Source of the DNA: Pterois miles
Taxonomy: Eukaryota; Chordata; Actinopteri; Perciformes; Scorpaenidae
Direction of reading: 5' to 3'
DNA: 64,000 nucleotides
Assembly (NCBI GenBank): GCA_947000775.1
Contig: CAMQGK010000559.1
Location: forward strand, 62,001 to 126,000
Below are positions 57,486 through 64,000 of the stretch, piece after piece. Each line of letters begins with the position of its first letter. Positions within the stretch are counted from its first letter, which is position 1. The position numbers and the translations under genes were made by a program. Below the pieces are notes generated by a model. It saw only the letters and a list, made by a program, of their open reading frames with translations, ran no database searches and was not told where the DNA came from.

Positions 57486-58615
57486 GATGACATTCACACC
57501 ATACTCCAAACAGCAACAGAGTGACAAGGTGATGAGCACCTATTCTGCGCTGAATGCTGCATGTTTGGCTTTTTTGGTTGCTGAGAGTTAGAAAATATTA
57601 AAATTTGGGTAAAACACTGCGCTCCTCACTGTCACTTTTTACCCCATAGTTCATAATGGAGGAGGGATGGGACAAATACTACGCTGAGCAAGTACTCTAC
57701 CTTGTGCCAATATTTTTACTTCTGCAGATATTTTGTATTATAGCACCAGACACGACCAAAGCATCTCAGCTATAGAAAACGCTGTGCTTCATTGCCCTTC
57801 TGTGTTCAGCATTTAACAATAAACAATAATGATAAGAATAAACTACTTATTTAGATTTAAAACTAAATTAAGTCATTTGTAAAGAATAAATAATAACACT
57901 GTATTGCATGTTGCACAGTTGAGCCACTGCGACAGCCCCGATGACCTGACATTTTAGTTTTTGCCTCGCTTTAGAGGCCTTTTTGTGTTTTGCACGTGTT
58001 TAAAGAAGAGCACTTTAAAGCCAATGTACTATTTTCTCAACTTCTTCATTTAAATAATTTTCCTTGTGGTGCCTCATTTTGTTTGGTTGACCTGGAGTTT
58101 AGAAAAGCAGGCTTGTGATAAGAGGTCACATGTTTGTCTGTGCTTGAACCGGACAGTGAAGTGACTGACCAACCTTTCATCATGGTAGCCTTGGGCTCCT
58201 GGATGTGGACGCCAGGGCAGAAAATCTAATTTCTCATTATTTCTTTTGTTATTTATGTTTGAAAAGTCACATTTTCACAAGATAGACACATAAGCCTATT
58301 ACTGTTTTGCCTTGAGAACCAGCTTTCTTAAAAGTTTTTACTTTTTTTGTTCTTCATTTCAAAATAAGAGTCATAGTTAGATCTGCCTTTTTCACTTTAA
58401 TTTCTATATTTCCGCTGCAGATGAGTAATGGCCTTTTGGTGTTAAAGAGACTGGTAACGACTGGTGTTAAAGATTAATGGTGATTTTGGTATCATCAGTA
58501 TTTTGGTTACAGTTTTGACTCTAGAGGAACTTTATAATGAAAAAACAAATGTTCTGTGATTGTTTTTGTTTTTGTAACACTATGCCTGTCTGAGGTTTGA
58601 GAAGACATTGTTCAA

Positions 58616-58621
58616 AATAAA
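58616..58621 (+). other. dclre1b: Candidate poly(A) signal for DCLRE1B
   Basis: Canonical AATAAA about 1.13 kb after the stop codon, followed by TATGTTTAACTATATATCC and a T/GT-rich stretch. Confidence 0.45.
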
Positions 58622-59310
58622 GTATGTTTAACTATATATCCTTCAGCAGCTGCTCTTTCTTTGTGAGGCCACTATTGCAGAATAGTTAGATAAATTTCTT
58701 GTGTAACATATTTGTTAAAAATCCAAGTATAATTGTCTTAAATTACCTGCATATGTATTGAAAAGCACAATTGCACTTTTTTGCAGCTTAATGTGCATTT
58801 CATAGTAATTTTTGTCCCCCAAGACTCCCTTTCCAACTCCAAAAAGTAGCTGCTATTATCCTCTTTACATGTGTTGAATAGAGGTGACATAAATGAATAT
58901 GCAGCTCCGCTGAGGGAGTTTAGCAGTTCCTTCTGCCAGTGTTAATCCTAAATCTACGCTGTTGGACTACAGTCCTCTGTAACTCATGTAGACCTGTGAA
59001 CATTGTGAAGCAACACTTTGCCTTTTCACTTTTGGTTGCATATTTTCAAATAACTAAAACAAAGACATTAAAATACAATGTACATATTCCCTTTTCTGTA
59101 AATGTATTAAGCGTATTAATAGGAAGCCTATGTTTAATGTGATAATGTACACTGTATTTACATTTAGCTCATTTATGAACAAAGCAACACTGTTTGTTTG
59201 AAAGAGGAAAATGTTCCACTTCAGAAAGACTCATTTCTTGTGAACTAAAGGAAAAGTGAAACTAACATTTCTGTTTTAATACAGGTTCCTTATGTGTGGA
59301 TTGGTTCCTC

Positions 59311-59316
59311 AATAAA
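59311..59316 (+). other. dclre1b: Candidate distal poly(A) signal for DCLRE1B
   Basis: Canonical AATAAA with a GT-rich downstream element from about 59340, the best-formed 3' end signal after this gene. Confidence 0.45.
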
Positions 59317-59645
59317 TTGCCCTTTTATTTGCAAATGAATGTGCTGTGGTGTCCCTTTTTAAAACTAAATAACTCCACATACTGTAGCAGAAAGATGTTT
59401 TCTTGGCATCATCTACTGTTCATTTAAGCTAAGGATTCACATCTACTTCCTGTTGCAATATTGTTATTCCTCCCTAAGATGGCAGTAGTTTGTTAAAAAT
59501 GTCAGCGGATGCGTGTACTTTGTCTTGCTTCTCATTAAATCAGGTTTTTAGGTTTCTGCAGCATGACTGATTCCTGCTACAAAAACAATCATGTATTTTT
59601 GGTAGAGAAAAGAATGCTGAGCGGTAATGACTCAACTCTAAAAAT

Positions 59646-59955
59646 AATCCCATCGTCTCACCACGTTTTAGATGAACATTATATTGCAAATGAAGATGGG
59701 CTGCACGGTGGTGTAGTGGTTCAAAAAGGGGGTAGCATGCTGAGCCGTTTAAGCGTGGGTTACTCCGGGTAACTCCGGCTTCCTCCCACCGTCCAAAGAC
59801 ATCTGTTTAGGTTAATTGATGACTCTAAATTGCCGAGGGGAATGGAGGGAATGGTTCTGTATATGGTCGTCTCGGCCCGGGGGGGGCAGCCCAATCCCAG
59901 CATCGTCTCACCACCTGCCGTTTTATATTAACATGTATGATTGCAAATGAAGATA
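59646..59955 (+). mobile_element. SINE fragment flanked by a diverged ~55 bp direct duplication
   Basis: The head GGCTGCACGGTGGTGTAGTG (box A-like), the body GGCTTCCTCCCACCGTCCAA and GGTTAATTGATGACTCTAAA identify the SINE family of 38.2 kb at 59698-59890, with box B lost. The left flank CCATCGTCTCACCACGTTTT...ATTGCAAATGAAGAT (59650-59697) reappears after it as GCATCGTCTCACCACCTGCC...GATTGCAAATGAAGATAA (59899-59955). Confidence 0.75.
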
Positions 59956-60469
59956 ATAACGTTATATGACGCAATTAGACATACAGAAATATAAATGACG
60001 AAAAGCCAGCTGTGCTCTCAATGTGAAAGTCTTACTGCATTTGTACAAAAACTGTATTTATATGACTACAGCGTTGAAGCCTGCATGCTGCCCTAACTGA
60101 CTACAGAGCAGGACTGCCTGTCACTCATTTTAGCCGCCACTGAACGGTAGACTGGAGGTCTGCGCGCTTTCTGGTGTGCTGAGCAACAACCACAGAGAAC
60201 TTCATCCACCACCCACATGCTCTGAGAAAGTGTCTTATAAAAAGTTGTCTCTGTGAAGTTCAGAAACGTCAGAGGCGTCATGCTGAGACATCATAAAGCC
60301 ATCAGGGGGTCGTCAGGTTGACACAAGCTGCCAACAGGAGTCTCTTCTTGCCCATAAAAGGATGAATGAGCGGGAGGGACATCTGGGATTAGTCACAATA
60401 CTCATGATCACCAGCGGTGGAGATAAGCAACAGTATCATCAGAAAAATGTACTAAAATGTACTAAAGTC

Positions 60470-60830
60470 TTAAAGGTACAGTATGTCTGTAGCAACATCT
60501 AGAGGTGTGGTGGCAGACTGCAACCAACCAGATACGCCTCCACCCACTCTGCCCTTTCTAAGGCTGGTAATATGAGCCGCAGAGTGTAAAACCACCTCAC
60601 TCAGAGGTCATCCATACCATAATAACACTGCTTTAACAGAAATTGGCCGTACCATGGTTTGGCACTCTGTGGCTCTCACCTTACCACATTTTCACAAGCC
60701 TGTCCGAGAACTACGGTGGCCTTCAGGTAACATGAAAACCTGAAAGGCTCTCTCTAGAGCAGTGTTTGGTATGTCTGTTCTGGGCTACTGTTGACACATG
60801 GTGGAGCAACATGGCAGACTCCATGGGTGC
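60470..60830 (+). repeat. Dispersed fish repeat
   Basis: GGTACAGTATGTCTGTAGCA, GAACTACGGTGGCCTTCAGG, AAAGGCTCTCTCTAGAGCAG and TTCTGGGCTACTGTTGACAC then ATGGTGGAGCAACATGGC match a recurrent fish repeat I recognise. A piece of its other end seems to recur at about 61926-62010 (CGAAGAGGACCTGCTCA ... ACATACTACACACTATTCCT). Class unknown. Confidence 0.6.
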
Positions 60831-62117
60831 ATCTCAAGTCTTAATTACATCCATGTTTCCGTCACTTGCGTCTTACTCCCACCAGGGATGCATGGGCAGA
60901 TGAGGACAGAGGAAATATGTTTTAAGAGACGTGAGATGTCTTTTCCTCTGAAGCATCATGTGAAGCGACGTCTGTTTCTGATCACAGCTGGATCAGCTGA
61001 TCACACCTGGATCAGCTCTTAGTTGGTTTTAGCAGCTGTTTGTGTCTGAATTGTACTAATAATACTAATAAAGACACAATTATTATCATCAGCAGAGCAG
61101 CAGTATTTTTCTGCTGTTATCTGTTAAACAAACACCTGCACATAACAGCTGCAGTCTGTATTATCCTGTGGACTGAGTCCTGCTTAGAGGCTCAGGAACC
61201 ATTTCTACCCGCACAGTGCCTTTATATTATTTATTCATTATTACCATCTGTATTTACTAATATTCTGATTGTGAATTCATTATCTAATAACCCAAAGTAT
61301 GATTATTGTCTCTTGAACACTGAAAATTATGAATGGGGCTAAATGTTTGAGGGAAAATTTAAATGATTTAACTCATATCAAACCCAGCGCTCAGGAATTA
61401 TCAGCTTCATATGTGACTGAATGGAAATGACGATAAATGAAAGATTCTCCTGCTCTCTCTGACTTTAATTGTATTGTTAAAAGTTAATGGGGGGAAATTA
61501 CAGATCTAGAAAATAAAATTTGTAATAAATGCAGAAAGTTGTTTTAGATCTGTCTGTCGCATCTTAAATAGCTCTTTCAGTGACAGACTGCTTCACTCGG
61601 TGTGTGAAGGAAAGATACCGCAGGTCCTCCTGCTGCTGTTCACACCTACAATTAACACAGATTTTAACTAGATAATGAATCAGAGGACAATTAAAATATA
61701 AAACTTTTAATCTGTGATCTGTCTTCACTCTAGTATGAAACTCCAGTGACGTTCACATGTATCAGATCAGTCCGGTCGGCAGCAGCATCCAAATCAGTAA
61801 CTGATATCCAACAAGGGTGCATGTTAATTGGTATAAGACGTGTCCTCGCTCATCGCTCCTCAGAGATCCATCCTCGCTCCTCCATACAGAAATATGAGTT
61901 CAGAGACGGTCTTCCAGATGGGAGGACCCCACGAAGAGGACCTGCTCATATTGTGTTATATTTCTAATACATCCTCCAACATACTACACACTATTCCTTT
62001 AACAGAAAAACTACCCTCTTGGCTGTTATACTATCATATGTCATTAGATCATCATCACTGATGTATTAATGTGTATTCTGGTGCTAGTTAGCTTGCTAGT
62101 GAACTAATTTATATGTG
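60831..62117. other. Unassigned intergenic sequence
   Basis: No coding exon seen; only the short repeat piece near 61.93-62.01 kb. Confidence 0.35.
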
Positions 62118-62458
62118 AATGCAACTAATGATTATTTTCCTTAAAGGATTAATCTCCAGATTATTTATCTCCAATAAATTTATTGATTGTTTGAAAAGAA
62201 AACAGTGAGAGTTGCCATTACAATTACCAAGAGCTCAAAGTCACCCCTTCATATTGTTCAATCAATCATCCAGACCTCAAAATAAAATTAATATGAATAT
62301 ATAAATACAAATGAAATTACTATTAAACCTTAAATCATTACATTAGAGATGCTGGAACCATGCAATGCATTTTCTGCAGGAAAAATCATTTCAACAATTA
62401 TCAAAATATTTGCCAATAAATTTCTGTCAATCTGTAATCAACTACTAATATCTTAAGC
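62118..62458. mobile_element. MITE family D-related copy 3 (strongly diverged)
   Basis: GCAACTAATGATTATTTTCC at the left and ATTATCAAAATATTTGCCAA with a TTTCTGTCAAT-type right part, plus a CCAAGAGCTCAAAGTCACCC interior, follow the layout of the 48.4 and 54.1 kb elements. The outer termini are eroded. Confidence 0.55.
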
Positions 62459-64000
62459 TCGACTTGCCGTTGGATAGTTTCATCTATAACAAAGCATCCT
62501 ATTTTATAAGCTATGAAATGTAATGTTAAAAAGTACAAAATTTCTCTCTGAATTGTAGTGGAGTAGTATAAGTATATAAGTATAAATTGGCATGAAAATA
62601 AAATAAAGTACAAATACCTCAAAATTGCACTGAAATACAGTGCTTGAGTGCCACACGGTTCTTTTCACATGGGGCAGTTGAAGCCAATGAGATGCCCCAC
62701 CGTCCTACACATGACCAGGACACCACCAGCTCTGCAGGGACTCCAGGACTAAAGGAGCACTAGAATGGATTGTTTTAGTTCCCTGATATTGTATCTCGAT
62801 TATAATCACTGGTAATCTTCCTTGACAGCAGAGGGGGGCGGACTCTTATACTCCTGAGATTGGTTGAATTGTAATCAGGAGGAAACACAGAGACTGAATT
62901 TGCATTATGATTCCTGCATATTTTACACAAGCCTGCTTTTCCCCTGCAGCCCCAAATTCTATTTTAAGGCAGTACACTTGTACTGCAAAAAACGAAAAAC
63001 ATGTTTGCGACAAAAAAAAGCAGAGGAGTTTGGGGGGAAACATGCATTTTCTTTTACACTATGGGAGAATATGAAGCCCTGGCAGTGAGGCCACGGGAAG
63101 AGAGGAAATGGAGTGTCACATACCCCGACAAGCATCACAGCAGGGTGTTAGGGCTAAAGTAATGGATTCCTCACACACGCCATTACTTCAAAGTGGAAAT
63201 CATGAGGAGGCCGCTACCTGCAAGGCCAAGCCCTTTTACCAGGAGTAAAACTGCTCTTAGAATGAGGCAATACCACTCAACTCTCCCTACAAGGTAATAC
63301 TTCTGTTAAGGATGGCGACTCTGCTTACCTCATGTATCTGATAGATTGCAGCAAGAAGTGCTGGACAAGGTGTGCGTCCACCCACGATCACAGTGTTCTG
63401 TTGGGTGTTTTGTCTCCTTGTATTGTAAAGAAGAAGAAGGGAAGGATCCTGCTGTGCAATTTATAGCTCTGTTCCAGCAAGAGCTCACTATACATTCTTC
63501 ATCTGTAACTAGGGACTAAAAATGTGGTTCCCCTCTAGACCCACAAATAAAAAAGTTAATGCACATGACAGGCTAGCATACCACTCTTCTGTTCCGGGTG
63601 TTGAAGCACTTCATCACAGGGAGTCTCCAGATTCACAGCAACTGTAGTATAAACACAGGACGCTCCCTCACTCTTTCAACAGGATGGCAACATCAGTCCA
63701 TCAGTCTTTGTGATCTGAGTCTGGATGTTACAACAGCTATGTTGCTTTAAGATCCCGGATCCGGCCTAGTGATCCTGTGAAAATAGTAGGAGTACACAAA
63801 ATTTTAAAAAATGATCTAACTGAATAACTGAGCCCAATGTTGCCAACTCTTTACTAGTGAAAATAGTTCGCAGCACTAGCTCCAAAAGTCCCTAAATCTA
63901 GCGAGAAAGTCACCAAGTCAACAACACTGATAGTCCATCGTTTCAGGCCTCCCTCCAAAGCAACTCCCCCAAAACTATCATTATGAACGTGAACAACAAA
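62459..64000. other. Unassigned intergenic sequence at the window edge
   Basis: No gene or repeat recognised on either strand. Any gene beginning beyond 64 kb cannot be seen. Confidence 0.35.

Larger units (their letters stand above)
57486..59335 (+). other. dclre1b: Probable DCLRE1B 3' UTR
   Basis: This is unique-looking AT-rich sequence with no repeat and several poly(A) signals: AATAAA at 57818, 57837, 57885, 58616 and 59311. The site at 58616 is followed by T-rich and GT-containing sequence. The one at 59311 is followed within 30 nt by GTGCTGTGGTGTCCCTTTTT, a good downstream element. Alternative 3' ends are likely; which are used cannot be told. Confidence 0.55.

Overview
The window looks like nuclear DNA of a ray-finned, probably perciform-type, teleost. 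It has two vertebrate genes with GT-AG introns, long AT-rich intergenic stretches, many CA/GT, AT and GA microsatellites, and interspersed repeats typical of fish genomes (hAT-type MITEs, a tRNA-derived SINE, Tc1-like and LINE relics). The species cannot be named from the sequence alone.

Two protein-coding genes are well supported. (1) An A1-type adenosine receptor gene on the minus strand: coding exon 1 is 7081-7421 and coding exon 2 is 3978-4752, separated by a 2.3 kb intron. The spliced product is 371 residues with all seven-helix landmarks and a long proline/glutamine-rich tail. (2) DCLRE1B (Apollo/SNM1B), a telomere-protecting 5' exonuclease, on the plus strand: a probable non-coding leader exon ends at 53177, and four coding exons lie at 53470-53667, 54820-54985, 55191-55373 and 56239-57485. 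The product is 597 residues, with a complete metallo-beta-lactamase/beta-CASP active site and an F-x-L-x-P TRFH-docking motif near its C-terminus.

Between them, about 8-53 kb, I see no convincing coding exon. This stretch holds at least six pieces of one ~500 bp dispersed repeat family (near 10.2, 14.8, 27.4, 29.7, 30.4-31.3, 39.4 and 41.4-42.5 kb), hAT-like elements and MITEs, a SINE nested inside a hAT element with a perfect 12 bp target duplication, a Tc1-like remnant, two LINE 3' ends, and a ~135 bp tandem array whose units carry perfect oestrogen-response-element palindromes. Three short tracts (about 17.9, 45.7 and 46.9 kb) look like assembly or base-calling artefacts. After DCLRE1B, 59.3-64 kb holds only repeats and unassigned sequence.

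The two genes have unrelated jobs (Gi-coupled purinergic signalling; telomere end processing) and show no sign of joint regulation. I found no clear new multi-gene system. The best leads are the response-element array, a 0.7 kb hairpin-forming inverted repeat in the receptor intron, a MITE ending 23 bp before a DCLRE1B splice acceptor, the docking motif in fish Apollo, a perfect 42 bp palindrome that looks like a template-switch event, and a mixed A1/A3 residue signature in the receptor.
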